Shown in pieces: positions 1-8,095 of a stretch of DNA of 51,329 nt. Position numbers and translations under genes: made by a program. The DNA comes from CAJWPI01 sp964635015 (GTDB lineage: Bacteria; Pseudomonadota; Gammaproteobacteria; Magnimaribacterales; Magnimaribacteraceae), in the NCBI GenBank assembly GCA_964635015.1, contig CAZWMS010000006.1, positions 1 to 51,329 on the forward strand. The letters are read 5' to 3'. How positions within the stretch are numbered: position 1 is the stretch's first letter; the number at the start of each line of letters is the position of its first letter. Under the pieces are notes generated by a model, which worked only from the letters and a program-made list of their open reading frames with translations, did not search any database and had not been told where the DNA came from.

Positions 1-725
1 CTTCTAGAGTTCCAAAAAGACAAGAAAACATGCTAATGGGAATCTTTGATATGGACCTTTTGTCTGTTGAAGATGTTATGGTTCCTAGAAATGAAGTAGT
101 GGGAATTAATATAAATGATCATATAGAGAAAACCTTAGTTAACCTAAAGTCAATTGACTTCACTTACATTCCCTTTTTTGAAGACTCTCTAGATAATATT
201 AATGGATTCTTTCATGTAAATAATAAAGCCAAACTATTTGAAGAGAAGAACATAGATAGAAGATGCCTAGAGAAGTATCTTGAAGAACCTCTCTTCATTC
301 TGGAAAATACTTCTCTCAATCAACAGTTAGCTAATTTTCAATCTGAAAACAAGAGGGTGGGCTTGATAGTTGATGAATACGGAGAAATACAAGGTTTAAT
401 AACTGTTAGAGATATCCTTGAAGAAATAGTTGGAAAAATAGCTTCTGATAATATTGAAAAAATAGATATTATGCCTCAAGCTGATGGTTCCTTTATTCTT
501 GAAGGAAGTTTGTTGGTTAGAGACATTAATAGAAGGATAGGTTGGGATTTACCCACAGAAGGTCCTAGAACCCTTAGTGGATTGATCTTAGAAGCCGCAC
601 AGTCTATCCCTGAAAAAAATGTAGGGATAAGCATGGGTGAGTATAGATTTGAAACAGTTTTAATCAAAGATAATGTAGTTAAACTAGCCAAGGCTGAAAG
701 GTTAGAAGTAAATATTGAAGAGTAG
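1..725 (+). CDS. CorB/CNNM-type protein, C-terminal part (CBS pair + CorC_HlyC domain); 5' end off window
   Basis: The reading frame is open from base 3 into the window edge, so this is the 3' part of a longer gene and the ATG at 30 is probably internal. The stretch just before it reads in frame as a typical CorB linker ending in ENMLMGIFDMD. What is visible is the cytoplasmic half: a CBS-domain pair opened by the family signature VEDVMVPRNEV, with VGLIVDEYGEIQGLIT later on, then a CorC_HlyC transporter-associated domain over the last ~80 residues (SFILEGSLLVRDINRR). The missing N-terminus would be the DUF21 membrane domain of CorB/YfjD proteins, linked to Mg2+/Co2+ efflux or resistance. A stand-alone CorC is less likely because of the linker. 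It ends 12 bases before the mscS-like gene, so the two are probably co-transcribed. Confidence 0.85.
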   Translation, partial: SRVPKRQENMLMGIFDMDLLSVEDVMVPRNEVVGININDHIEKTLVNLKSIDFTYIPFFEDSLDNINGFFHVNNKAKLFEEKNIDRRCLEKYLEEPLFILENTSLNQQLANFQSENKRVGLIVDEYGEIQGLITVRDILEEIVGKIASDNIEKIDIMPQADGSFILEGSLLVRDINRRIGWDLPTEGPRTLSGLILEAAQSIPEKNVGISMGEYRFETVLIKDNVVKLAKAERLEVNIEE

Positions 726-737
726 TAGGAGGAAAAA

Positions 738-1865
738 ATGTTGAATGATTTTTGGAACTTAGTAGTAGAGATTTGGCAAAAAGGAATAAGCGGAATAAGT
801 TTAAATGAAATAATAGTTTGTATAATTATTATTGTTGGCTCATTACTTTTAAGATCATTTATTAATCTAAAAGTAATTAATTGGGTGGCAAAATTAGCTC
901 AAAATACTAAATCAAGTTTAGATGACGAAATTATAGAATCTCTTAGAAGACCTTTAGGACTGATTCCTATTGCATTCGGTTTCTATCTTATTACCGCCTA
1001 CCTACCTTTAGCTGGACCAGTAGATTTGATAGCAACAAACCTAATAAAAATGTTAGTTATATTTACAATATTTAGTGCCTTAGCAAATTTTGCAACTCCC
1101 CTTCTAACTCTTATTGGAGATACTTCTTGGTTAACCGCTGCTATGACTACTTGGTTTCGAAGAGTTATAGGAGTAATTATTTGGGTTATAGGTATCGCTA
1201 TGATGCTAGATGTTTGGGGCATTGAGATCGGGCCTATTATTGCTGGACTTGGGTTGTTCTCAGTTGCAGTTGCTCTAGGTGCACAAGATATGTTCAAAAA
1301 TATAATTGCGGGTATCTTTATAATAAGTGAAAACCGTTTTCAACCAGGAGACAGGATAAGGATAGGGAATGGACTGCATGGAACAGTAGAAAATATAGGT
1401 TTTAGATCTACTCAACTCAGGCTTTTAGATACTTCTCCTGTTTTTGTTCCAAATACTGATTTGTCTGATGCACAAGTTATTAATCATCAAAATATGCAAT
1501 TTAGACGTTTGCACTGGACCATCAACGTCTTATATAGCACTTCCATAGACCAGTTAAAAAATATTTGCTCACAAATACAAGGATTCTTAGAGAATAATGA
1601 AGATTTTGCAAAAAATCCTGGACAACAAAGTGTTGTAAACGTAACTGAACTTGGGTCTAGCTCGATAGATATAACAATTCTTTGTTATACAGAGTTTGTT
1701 AGTTTCACAGATTTTTTAAAAATCAAGCAAGATCTAGTCTTTGAAATTATGTCAGCAGTATCAAAAAATGGATCAGATTTCGCTTTCCCTAGTCGTTCTT
1801 TGTACGTTGAAAATATAAAGGAAGCTGGAGAAAAGTTGATAGAGAATAAGGAAGAAGGTAAATAA
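738..1865 (+). CDS. MscS-family small-conductance mechanosensitive ion channel
   Basis: A 375-residue inner-membrane protein. Hydrophobic helices lie at about 24-42, 73-90, 100-120 and 141-160. The pore-lining helix (about 165-195) is followed by the MscS beta-domain signature: GLGLFSVAVALGAQDMFKN, then GDRIRIGNGLHGTVENIGFRS and VPNTDL. The family releases solutes on hypo-osmotic shock. A strong ribosome site (AGGAGG, 728-733) sits just before the ATG, which fixes the start. It follows the CorB-like gene by 12 bases and ends one base from the convergent SLC13 permease. Extra N-terminal helices make it longer than E. coli MscS (286 aa), like the YnaI/YbdG subgroup. Conducted ion and gating are not inferable. 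Confidence 0.92.
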   Translation: MLNDFWNLVVEIWQKGISGISLNEIIVCIIIIVGSLLLRSFINLKVINWVAKLAQNTKSSLDDEIIESLRRPLGLIPIAFGFYLITAYLPLAGPVDLIATNLIKMLVIFTIFSALANFATPLLTLIGDTSWLTAAMTTWFRRVIGVIIWVIGIAMMLDVWGIEIGPIIAGLGLFSVAVALGAQDMFKNIIAGIFIISENRFQPGDRIRIGNGLHGTVENIGFRSTQLRLLDTSPVFVPNTDLSDAQVINHQNMQFRRLHWTINVLYSTSIDQLKNICSQIQGFLENNEDFAKNPGQQSVVNVTELGSSSIDITILCYTEFVSFTDFLKIKQDLVFEIMSAVSKNGSDFAFPSRSLYVENIKEAGEKLIENKEEGK

Positions 1866-1866
1866 A

Positions 1867-3639
1867 TTAGAACCAAGTAAAAAGAATTGTAGGTATCGAG
1901 ATTAATACTATTAATAATTCTAAGGGCAAACCCAGCCTCCAATAGTCGCCAAATCTATAATTTCCTGGTCCCATTACCAAAGTATTGCATTGATGGCCTA
2001 TTGGAGAAAGAAATGCACAACTAGCTCCAACAGCTACAGCCATTAAGAAAGGCTCAATAGGTTGGTTAAATTCTTGGGCTATTGTAATTGCTAAAGGAGC
2101 CATAATTACTGCAGTAGCAGCATTATTTACTAGATCAGAAATAAACATAGTAGCAACCATCAAAATTACAAGCAGCCAGACAACATTTATTCCTTGAAAG
2201 TTCATGCTAATAAACTCTGCTACTGTTGTAGTTAAACCAGTAGAAGTTAAGGCACCTCCGATTGGTATCATTGCACCTAACATTATGACAATTGGCCACT
2301 CTATATGACGATAGATACCATCGCCTGTGAGCAACCTAGTTGCTGTGTAGGCTAGAACACAAAGCAAAAAAGCTACAATTATATTAATTCCAAAGAAAAT
2401 AACTGAAATTAGAGCAAGCCCAAAGATAGTTGTAGCTAACACAACCCTTGAAGTGTCTCTAATTACATCAAGCTCTCTTTGCCAAAGGGGCATTAAGCCT
2501 AGTATCTCAAGTTTTTCTGCGGCCCTTTCTTCGGTGTCCCTACTAGAAAGGAGTAGAACATCTCCGGCTTGGAAAATCTCTCTTTCTAATCTTCTCCTGA
2601 GTTTAAGTCCTTGCCTCCATAACCCTAGAAGGGAAAAAACTCCCCTAGACATACGTTTAAAATAATTATACTTACGACCTATCAACCTTGATCTAGGTGT
2701 GATCATTGTCTCTATTTCTCCTAATTCACCTCTTTGCTTCTGATCTTCTATTTCAGGATCAATTATTAACCCAAACTGGGTTTGTATCCCAGCAACGTCA
2801 TCAGGAGAAATCTTTAAAACTAAAATTTGTAAGGGTTCAAAAGTTTCACGATGATGAGGTTTTCTAATAGTGCCTTTATCCGAAACTACTCCCATTAAAA
2901 CATTATCAGATCCAAGCTGACCTGTTAGTTCGTGCACTCTCTTTCCTACTAACTCACTTTCTTCACCAATAGTCATTTCTACTAAGTAATCTTGAATATC
3001 TACTAACGGTTTTTGGGCGCTACCTTCTTCTCTTAACTTAACAAGTTTCCAACCTATAAAACCTATAAATAGTATTCCAATAAAGCTGACAGGAAAGCCT
3101 GCAAAAGCAAAATCAAAGAATTCAAAAGCGTGAGTAGTATGGTCTTCTCTAAATTCAGAAATAATAATATTTGGAGGAGTTCCAATCTTAGTATTCATAC
3201 CACCTAGAATGGAAGCAAAAGCTAATGGCATAAGAAATTTTGATGGATTCCACTCCATTTTTTGAGCTATGCCGATAGTGATTGGCAAGAGCATGGCCAT
3301 TGCACCGATGTTATTCATGAAAGAGGAAAGAAAACCTGCCACAAACATTAAAACTATCAGGAACTGTATTTCCCCAGTGATGCGATGTCTTATAAAATCT
3401 CCTATTAAATTAATAAATCCTGATTTTTCTAGTGCTTTGCTTATAAGGAGAACCAAGGCAACAGTAATAACAGCTGGGTGACCAAACCCCAAAAAAGCTT
3501 CTTTTGCAGGAACTAAATCCAATAGCACCATTGCTGCCAAGGCTATTAAAACGACACCGTCGTATCTCCATCTTCCCCAAATAAGAAAACCCAGCAATAC
3601 GAAGATTATAGATGCAACCTGTATCTGAGGATCAAACAT
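1867..3639 (-). CDS. SLC13/DASS-family permease with two central TrkA-C domains
   Basis: A 590-residue membrane transporter built as two hydrophobic halves around a soluble insert. The insert holds two TrkA-C (RCK_C) units at about residues 209-280 (MTIGEESELVGKRVHEL...) and 298-370 (RSRLIGRKYNYFKRM...). The half-repeat motifs typical of ion-transporter-superfamily hairpins are visible: NNIGAMAMLLPI near 110 and DLVNNAATAVIMAPLA near 510. Relatives are annotated as Na+-coupled carboxylate or sulfate transporters; the substrate cannot be told from sequence. The ATG at 3639 has AAGGA on the minus strand about 17 bases upstream. It is divergent from the voltage-gated channel and convergent with the MscS gene. 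Confidence 0.9.
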   Translation of the reverse strand: MFDPQIQVASIIFVLLGFLIWGRWRYDGVVLIALAAMVLLDLVPAKEAFLGFGHPAVITVALVLLISKALEKSGFINLIGDFIRHRITGEIQFLIVLMFVAGFLSSFMNNIGAMAMLLPITIGIAQKMEWNPSKFLMPLAFASILGGMNTKIGTPPNIIISEFREDHTTHAFEFFDFAFAGFPVSFIGILFIGFIGWKLVKLREEGSAQKPLVDIQDYLVEMTIGEESELVGKRVHELTGQLGSDNVLMGVVSDKGTIRKPHHRETFEPLQILVLKISPDDVAGIQTQFGLIIDPEIEDQKQRGELGEIETMITPRSRLIGRKYNYFKRMSRGVFSLLGLWRQGLKLRRRLEREIFQAGDVLLLSSRDTEERAAEKLEILGLMPLWQRELDVIRDTSRVVLATTIFGLALISVIFFGINIIVAFLLCVLAYTATRLLTGDGIYRHIEWPIVIMLGAMIPIGGALTSTGLTTTVAEFISMNFQGINVVWLLVILMVATMFISDLVNNAATAVIMAPLAITIAQEFNQPIEPFLMAVAVGASCAFLSPIGHQCNTLVMGPGNYRFGDYWRLGLPLELLIVLISIPTILFTWF

Positions 3640-3697
3640 ACGCGCATTCTAACCAGTTCCTTTATAATACGAAACCCTTTAGATAAATGAGAATTAA

Positions 3698-4432
3698 GTG
3701 CTAGAAACTAAAATAGTCAATGCATTTCTGAAGACCAGAAATAGTAAGTTTTTTAACACTTTAGTGATCTCGGTGATTATCGCATCCGCTTTGTATGCCG
3801 GTGTGAGTTCCTACAATGAAATCATCCCTGCCGATTACGCTTTCTTACTGCAGGTTTTCGACTATTTCATCACCATATTTTTCACTATTGAAATCTTGAT
3901 CCGTATCTTCGCCGAGCGCTCTCTGGTCAATTTTTTTAAAGATGGTTGGAATGTTTTTGATTTTCTCATTGTGTCTATCAGTTTGATCCCCATCGGAGGG
4001 GCAGAAAGTGTCTTCGTTGCTCGGTTATTACGAATAGTTCGTATTCTTAGAATCATCACCGTGGTACCAGCTTTTCGTCATATTATCGACTCTTTAATTA
4101 AAACCATACCACGCGTTGGCTTCATAGCGCTGTTGATGTTCATTTTCATTTACATTTGGGGTGCCCTAGGCACCTTGTTCTTTGATGAGATTGATCCAGA
4201 ACACTGGGGCAACATTGGCGTGGCCATGCTTACTCTGGTACAAGTAGCTACCTATGATGACTGGGCAGCGGTAATGGGGGAACTGATAGTCGTGTATCCA
4301 GTTGCCTGGATTTACTTCGTTAGTTTTATCATTATTAATGCCGTTGTCTTACTAAATATGGTTATCGGTGTGATTGTTGACGTCATGACCAAAGAGTCCC
4401 GAGATGGCTTTATGCCCGACACTGAAAAGTAA
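3698..4432 (+). CDS. Single-domain voltage-gated cation channel (bacterial Nav/Cav type) with a TYDDWA pore motif
   Basis: 244 residues with the six-helix plan of NaChBac/NavAb-type channels. S1 is at about 21-36, S2 50-70, S3 85-100, and S4 carries arginines every third residue (R109, R112, R115, R118 in RLLRIVRILRII). S5 is about 140-160, the pore loop 176-195 and S6 203-228. The pore reads T185-Y-D-D-W-A190, where sodium-selective relatives have TLESWS and the engineered calcium-selective CavAb has TLDDWSD. Calcium permeation is therefore possible but inferred. Start is GTG; a TATAAT at 3663-3668 could be its -10. Base composition is clearly richer in GC than its neighbours (several 60-base stretches reach 50%), suggesting horizontal acquisition. 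It faces the PuuD-like gene convergently. Confidence 0.92.
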   Translation: MLETKIVNAFLKTRNSKFFNTLVISVIIASALYAGVSSYNEIIPADYAFLLQVFDYFITIFFTIEILIRIFAERSLVNFFKDGWNVFDFLIVSISLIPIGGAESVFVARLLRIVRILRIITVVPAFRHIIDSLIKTIPRVGFIALLMFIFIYIWGALGTLFFDEIDPEHWGNIGVAMLTLVQVATYDDWAAVMGELIVVYPVAWIYFVSFIIINAVVLLNMVIGVIVDVMTKESRDGFMPDTEK

Positions 4433-4457
4433 CTATTTGTAATTTGATTACAAGTAG
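4433..4457. terminator. AT-rich hairpin between convergent genes, possible bidirectional terminator
   Basis: A 10-bp stem (CTATTTGTAA with TTACAAGTAG, one G-T pair) and a 5-base loop start directly after the channel gene's stop codon and include the last codons of the puuD-like gene. The stem is weak in GC and lacks a clear U tract, so termination is only a possibility. Confidence 0.35.
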
Positions 4458-5083
4458 TAGTTAATGCTGGATAGAATAAGAGTCAAGACAAAACCAGAAA
4501 TTATTACATCTCTAACGGAAGTTATAACACTCAACATTTTTCCCCAAATAGCATTCGCTTCAATAGCCAGAATTAGGCCTATACCTACCACGAAAGCATT
4601 GAAGCTGAGATCTCCAGCAAAGAAAAATCCACCGTGCGGATAGTGAGCTGAAGAAACCATGAAATAAAGCATTGGAACTGAGAAAAGTGTATTTGTTCTT
4701 GAAGCTAAACCTGCTTTTGGACCAGCAATGGCTGCATCTCCCTCTTTTAATCCTATAACAATCTTTTGGTTAGGCCATATGATGCCCCATACATTTAACA
4801 TCATAAAGGTACCCATAATAGCCCCTAGAATAATGTCTAAATTTATCCTTTGAGTGATGAGATGAAGGAGAACCAAACCTGTTAAAAAAGTAAAAAAGGC
4901 TGCCCAACGAAACCACCATAAGGCCCTAGGAGCAAGCTTTACAACAGCATCTTTTCGGGCATTGTCTTCTGCTTCCTTAAAATATTCAGTCTGTACAAAA
5001 TTAAAATAGTAAAGTAGGCCTATCCAGGTTATACCAAAAAGAATATGTCCCCAACGAAATAACATATCATATAACTGTTCCAT
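4448..5083 (-). CDS. PuuD-type (COG3748) membrane protein, urate hydroxylase PuuD membrane domain without cytochrome c
   Basis: 211 residues with about six transmembrane helices. It begins MEQLYDMLFRWGHILFGITW and has the family's SSAHYPHG near 145 and EANAIWGK near 177. This matches the membrane domain of PuuD, an integral-membrane urate hydroxylase that in full form ends in a cytochrome c domain. No CxxCH motif is present and the protein stops after the membrane part. Stand-alone copies are common in bacteria with no purine degradation genes, and none are visible here, so activity on urate is not established. It is preceded by a promoter-like sequence and a tandem repeat (see 5097-5152) and lies downstream of the groEL terminator, so it is probably its own unit. 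Confidence 0.75.
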   Translation of the reverse strand: MEQLYDMLFRWGHILFGITWIGLLYYFNFVQTEYFKEAEDNARKDAVVKLAPRALWWFRWAAFFTFLTGLVLLHLITQRINLDIILGAIMGTFMMLNVWGIIWPNQKIVIGLKEGDAAIAGPKAGLASRTNTLFSVPMLYFMVSSAHYPHGGFFFAGDLSFNAFVVGIGLILAIEANAIWGKMLSVITSVRDVIISGFVLTLILSSINYYL

Positions 5084-5096
5084 TTATTTCTCCCTT

Positions 5097-5139
5097 AAAA
5101 GAATCTTACTAAAGTGATAAAAGAATCATACTAAAATGA
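5097..5139. repeat. Imperfect 21-base tandem repeat in the puuD-like promoter region
   Basis: Bases 5097-5117 and 5119-5139 match at 19 of 21 positions (AAAAGAATC[T/A]TACTAAA[G/A]TGA), with a 22-base period. On the minus strand each copy carries a -10-like hexamer (TATGAT, TAAGAT), so this may be a duplicated promoter element or a regulator site. Confidence 0.6.
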
Positions 5140-5152
5140 GCGTAAGTTACAA
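5125..5152 (-). promoter_or_regulatory. Putative sigma-70 promoter of the puuD-like gene
   Basis: On the minus strand TTGTAA (5147-5152) and TATGAT (5125-5130) are separated by 16 bases, about 40 bases before the ATG at 5083. AAGGGAG at about 5090-5096 is a good ribosome site. Confidence 0.45.
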
Positions 5153-5164
5153 AGTGTATTCTAC

Positions 5165-5193
5165 AAAAAGAAAAAGCCCCGAAGGGCTTTTCT
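5165..5193 (-). terminator. Rho-independent terminator of groES-groEL
   Basis: Right after the groEL stop codon the minus strand reads AGAAAAGCCC-TTCG-GGGCTTTTTCTTTTTG: a GC-rich stem with a TTCG loop followed by a T-rich tail. This is a textbook intrinsic terminator and the clearest one in the window. Confidence 0.9.
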
Positions 5194-6846
5194 TTACATC
5201 ATGCCGCCCATGCCGCCCATGCCATCCATTCCTCCAGGTGGCATTCCACCAGGCATAGCAGGACCAGCTTCTTCTGGTATCTCTGAAATCATTGCCTCTG
5301 TAGTAATCATAAGACCTGCTACAGAACCTGCTGCTTGAAGCGCTGTTCTAGTTACCTTAGCAGGATCAAGAATACCCATCTTGATCATATCTCCATACTC
5401 ACAACTTTGAGCATTAAATCCATAGTTATCTTTTCCTGCTTTTATTTTATCTAAAACAACAGAAGACTCTTCACCAGAATTTGAGATTATTTGTCTTAAA
5501 GGAGTCTCCATAGCCCTAAGAGCTATATTGATTCCCACATTCTGATCTTCATTATCTCCTGTAAGGCCCTCTATCTTCTGTAGAGCTCGGACTAACGCAA
5601 CTCCACCTCCGGCAACAACGCCTTCTTCTACAGCAGCTCTTGTTGAATGAAGAGCATCCTCAACTCTTGCTTTCTTCTCCTTCATTTCAATTTCAGATCC
5701 AGCTCCAACCTTTATTACAGCAACTCCACCCGCAAGTTTAGCTACCCTCTCTTGAAGCTTTTCACGATCGTAATCTGATGAAGTATCTTCAATCTGTGTC
5801 CTGATTTGATTAACTCTACCTGAGATATTGTCAGACGATCCGGCTCCGTCGATTATTGTAGTGTCTTCCTTGTTAAGCTCAACTTTTTTTGCCTGTCCAA
5901 GGTCTTCTATGCTGGCTCCTTCAAGATTTAAACCTACTTCGTCAGAAATAACAGTTCCTCCAGTTAGGATTGCTATATCTTCCAACATAGCTTTTCTTCT
6001 GTCTCCAAATCCAGGTGCCTTACAAGCTGCAACTTTTACGACGCCACGCATGTTATTTACTACCAATGTTGCAAGGGCTTCACCTTCAACATCCTCTGCT
6101 ATTACCAATAAAGGTCTTCCTGCTTTAGCGACAGCTTCCAATAGTGGAAGTAACTCTCTAATATTGGAAATCTTTTTATCGTGTAACAGAACAAAAGGAT
6201 CCTCTAACTCAGAAGTCATTCTGTCTTGATTATTTATGAAATACGGAGACAAATACCCTCTGTCAAACTGCATTCCTTCAACCACTTCAAGTTCATTTTC
6301 TATGCCACTACCCTCTTCAACTGTAATAACACCTTCTTTTCCAACTTTTTGCATTGCTTCAGCAATGATTTCACCTACAGCAGTATCACTGTTAGCAGAA
6401 ATAGTTCCTACTTGAGAGATAGCAGTATCGTCTTCGCATGGTTGTGAAGCCTTTTGTAAAGTTTCCACTGCGGCAGCTACTGCCTTGTCTATACCTCTTT
6501 TTAAATCCATAGGATTAAAGCCCGCTGATACAGATTTTAAGCCCTCATTTACTATTGACTGAGCTAAAACTGTAGCCGTTGTTGTGCCATCACCAGCCTC
6601 ATCGGATGTTTGAGAAGCAACTGACTTAACCATCTGCGCTCCCATATTCTCGAATTTATCTTTGAGTTCTATCTCTTTAGCTACAGACACTCCATCTTTA
6701 GTTACTGTTGGAGCTCCAAAAGATTTATCTAGAATTACATTACGTCCTTTAGGTCCTAAAGTAACTTTTACAGCATCAGACAGAGTATTTACTCCAGCCA
6801 ACATGCCTTTTCTAGCGTTATCACTAAATTTGACTTCTTTTGCCAT
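5194..6846 (-). CDS. groL: Chaperonin GroEL (Hsp60)
   Basis: 550 residues, the usual family length. It folds client proteins in an ATP-driven double ring with GroES. Visible hallmarks are MAKEVKFSDNAR at the start, the nucleotide-binding GDGTTTATVLAQ at about 86-97, and the apical-domain run ending ACKAPGFGDRRKAMLEDIA. ALHSTRAAVEEGVVAGGG lies near 400, and the Gly-Met-rich tail ends GMDGMGGMGGMM. It is the second gene of groES-groEL (22-base gap), has a GAGGAA ribosome site and ends at a strong terminator. IspG, IspH and Fe-S proteins encoded nearby are classical clients in other bacteria. Confidence 0.99.
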   Translation of the reverse strand: MAKEVKFSDNARKGMLAGVNTLSDAVKVTLGPKGRNVILDKSFGAPTVTKDGVSVAKEIELKDKFENMGAQMVKSVASQTSDEAGDGTTTATVLAQSIVNEGLKSVSAGFNPMDLKRGIDKAVAAAVETLQKASQPCEDDTAISQVGTISANSDTAVGEIIAEAMQKVGKEGVITVEEGSGIENELEVVEGMQFDRGYLSPYFINNQDRMTSELEDPFVLLHDKKISNIRELLPLLEAVAKAGRPLLVIAEDVEGEALATLVVNNMRGVVKVAACKAPGFGDRRKAMLEDIAILTGGTVISDEVGLNLEGASIEDLGQAKKVELNKEDTTIIDGAGSSDNISGRVNQIRTQIEDTSSDYDREKLQERVAKLAGGVAVIKVGAGSEIEMKEKKARVEDALHSTRAAVEEGVVAGGGVALVRALQKIEGLTGDNEDQNVGINIALRAMETPLRQIISNSGEESSVVLDKIKAGKDNYGFNAQSCEYGDMIKMGILDPAKVTRTALQAAGSVAGLMITTEAMISEIPEEAGPAMPGGMPPGGMDGMGGMGGMM

Positions 6847-6868
6847 TTTTTATTCCTCTTTATTTAAA

Positions 6869-7162
6869 TTATTTATCTAACACACCGAGAATGTCGCTTT
6901 CGTTAAGAACTACTAGCTCATCCCCATCTACTTTGACTGTATTGCTTCCAGCATATTGTCCAAAAACTACTACATCACCTTGTTTAACCAAGATCTTTTG
7001 AACTTCTCCATTATCTAGTGTTTTTCCCGGACCCACTGCCAAAACTTCTCCTTGAGAAGGCTTCTCAGCTGCTGATCCTGGAATGACAATTCCACCTTCC
7101 GTAGTTTCTTCTTCATCCGTGCGTTTCACTAACACACGATCACCTAATGGTCTAAATTTCAT
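6869..7162 (-). CDS. groS: Co-chaperonin GroES (Hsp10)
   Basis: 97 residues, full length. It begins MKFRPLGDRVLVKR and carries the mobile loop (EEETTEGGIVIPGSA, about 17-31) that docks on GroEL, with GEVLAVGPGK after it and ILGVLDK at the end. It caps the GroEL ring in the cytoplasm. It is first in the groES-groEL operon, 154 bases downstream of fxsA, with a good sigma-70 promoter in the gap. Confidence 0.99.
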   Translation of the reverse strand: MKFRPLGDRVLVKRTDEEETTEGGIVIPGSAAEKPSQGEVLAVGPGKTLDNGEVQKILVKQGDVVVFGQYAGSNTVKVDGDELVVLNESDILGVLDK

Positions 7163-7212
7163 GAGTTTATCTCCACAATCTAATAAAATTACTAAAACTT
7201 AAAAAAGTGCGC

Positions 7213-7240
7213 ATTTTAATCTAGAATTCTGAGACGTCAA
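7213..7240 (-). promoter_or_regulatory. groES-groEL promoter
   Basis: On the minus strand TTGACG (7235-7240) and TAAAAT (7213-7218) have a 16-base spacer, about 50 bases before the groES ATG: a near-consensus sigma-70 promoter. Further upstream (about 7275-7300) GCCCATAT preceded by GTTGTT resembles a weak heat-shock (sigma-32) -10/-35, but that match is poor. No CIRCE inverted repeat was seen. Confidence 0.6.
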
Positions 7241-7316
7241 TGCCATTTTTAACACCTTAATCATATTTTTTAATTTATATGGGCTAAAAATAAAAAAACA
7301 ACCCCTAAACGATTAT

Positions 7317-7739
7317 TTAATCGTCTTTAGAAAAATCCCCTTCTATCCAATCTTTTGCCTCCCCTCTCTCTTTTGCTTGAGGTTTAAAGTCAAAAAAGCT
7401 TATATTAAACAAAGGAATTACTAATTTCCTCGTTGTAGGAAAAAGGCATATAAAGCCAAAGGTATCAGTTATAAAACCTGGTGTAACAAGCAACAAGCCC
7501 CCTAAAGCTAAAAACAATCCTGTAATTATTTCTTCTGCAGGAAGCTCGGCTTCTAAAAATTTTTTTCTTGCATTGATTAGGGTTTGTAAGCCTTGTTTTC
7601 GTATTATTAGTAAACCCAGAAATGCAGTCAAGAAGATAGCAGCTATGGTCTTTATAGACCCCATATAACTTCCTACTTCTATAAGAACATAAATTTCCAT
7701 TACCGGTAGGACAATTAAAGTTGGTAAAAGATATTTCAT
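7317..7739 (-). CDS. fxsA: FxsA family membrane protein
   Basis: 140 residues. Hydrophobic segments lie at about 2-20, 27-46 and 72-100, and the FxsA signature covers PVMEIYVLIEVG, GLLIIRKQG and LLLVTPGFITDTFG. In E. coli FxsA is an inner-membrane protein known for relieving F-plasmid exclusion of phage T7; its normal role is unclear. It lies directly before groES-groEL, as in E. coli, which supports the call. It ends in a charged tail (KERGEAKDWIEGDFSKDD). The gap to the VanZ-like gene upstream is 6 bases, so the two are likely one transcript. Confidence 0.93.
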   Translation of the reverse strand: MKYLLPTLIVLPVMEIYVLIEVGSYMGSIKTIAAIFLTAFLGLLIIRKQGLQTLINARKKFLEAELPAEEIITGLFLALGGLLLVTPGFITDTFGFICLFPTTRKLVIPLFNISFFDFKPQAKERGEAKDWIEGDFSKDD

Positions 7740-7745
7740 AATAAT

Positions 7746-8081
7746 TTAAGTTCTAACTCTAAATTTTGGGGCAAATAAAAAATATACAAGGAGTCCTGTT
7801 GCATTAGCCAATAGATCATACACCTCTCCAGATCTATAAGGAATAAAGACCTGGGCAGATTCTATTAATATCCCATAAAGTATCAAGATTCCTAAAGCTT
7901 TAAAAGAAACTGTTCCCTTAAAAGCCAAATCCAAAAGAAGAAATAAAACAAAAAAAGCTCCAAAATGAACCAATTTATCAAAATGGGGAAAAACCATTAC
8001 TACTTGATTTGAAGGAATAAAAGCTAAAAAAGTGATTAGGCTAATATAAATAAAAAAAGTGGTTTTGTAGAGCTTGTTCAT
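7746..8081 (-). CDS. VanZ-like family membrane protein
   Basis: 111 residues with about four short transmembrane helices and the VanZ-like pattern: LVHFGAFFVLFLLL near 37-50, YGILIESAQVFIPYRSGEVYDLLANATG near 70-97. This small domain occurs in teicoplanin-resistance VanZ and in many uncharacterised bacterial proteins; no resistance function should be inferred. It starts 14 bases after the AmpG-like transporter and precedes fxsA by 6 bases, all on the minus strand. Confidence 0.8.
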   Translation of the reverse strand: MNKLYKTTFFIYISLITFLAFIPSNQVVMVFPHFDKLVHFGAFFVLFLLLDLAFKGTVSFKALGILILYGILIESAQVFIPYRSGEVYDLLANATGLLVYFLFAPKFRVRT

Positions 8082-8095
8082 CTAAAAATATCTTT

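Noticed and set aside
5194..5260. Short GGM-like repeat at the groEL 3' end
   Set aside because: This is the normal Gly-Met-rich C-terminal tail of GroEL, not a mobile or regulatory repeat.
5828..6447. Two plus-strand open frames inside groEL
   Set aside because: Both are antisense to a highly conserved coding gene and read as low-complexity Ser/Thr-rich or nonsense sequence.
7275..7305. Heat-shock (sigma-32) promoter for groES
   Set aside because: The -10 (GCCCATAT) is acceptable but the -35 is poor; a near-consensus sigma-70 promoter lies closer to the gene.
7746..8081. Glycopeptide resistance gene (VanZ)
   Set aside because: The VanZ-like domain is widespread in unrelated small membrane proteins and no van cluster is present.
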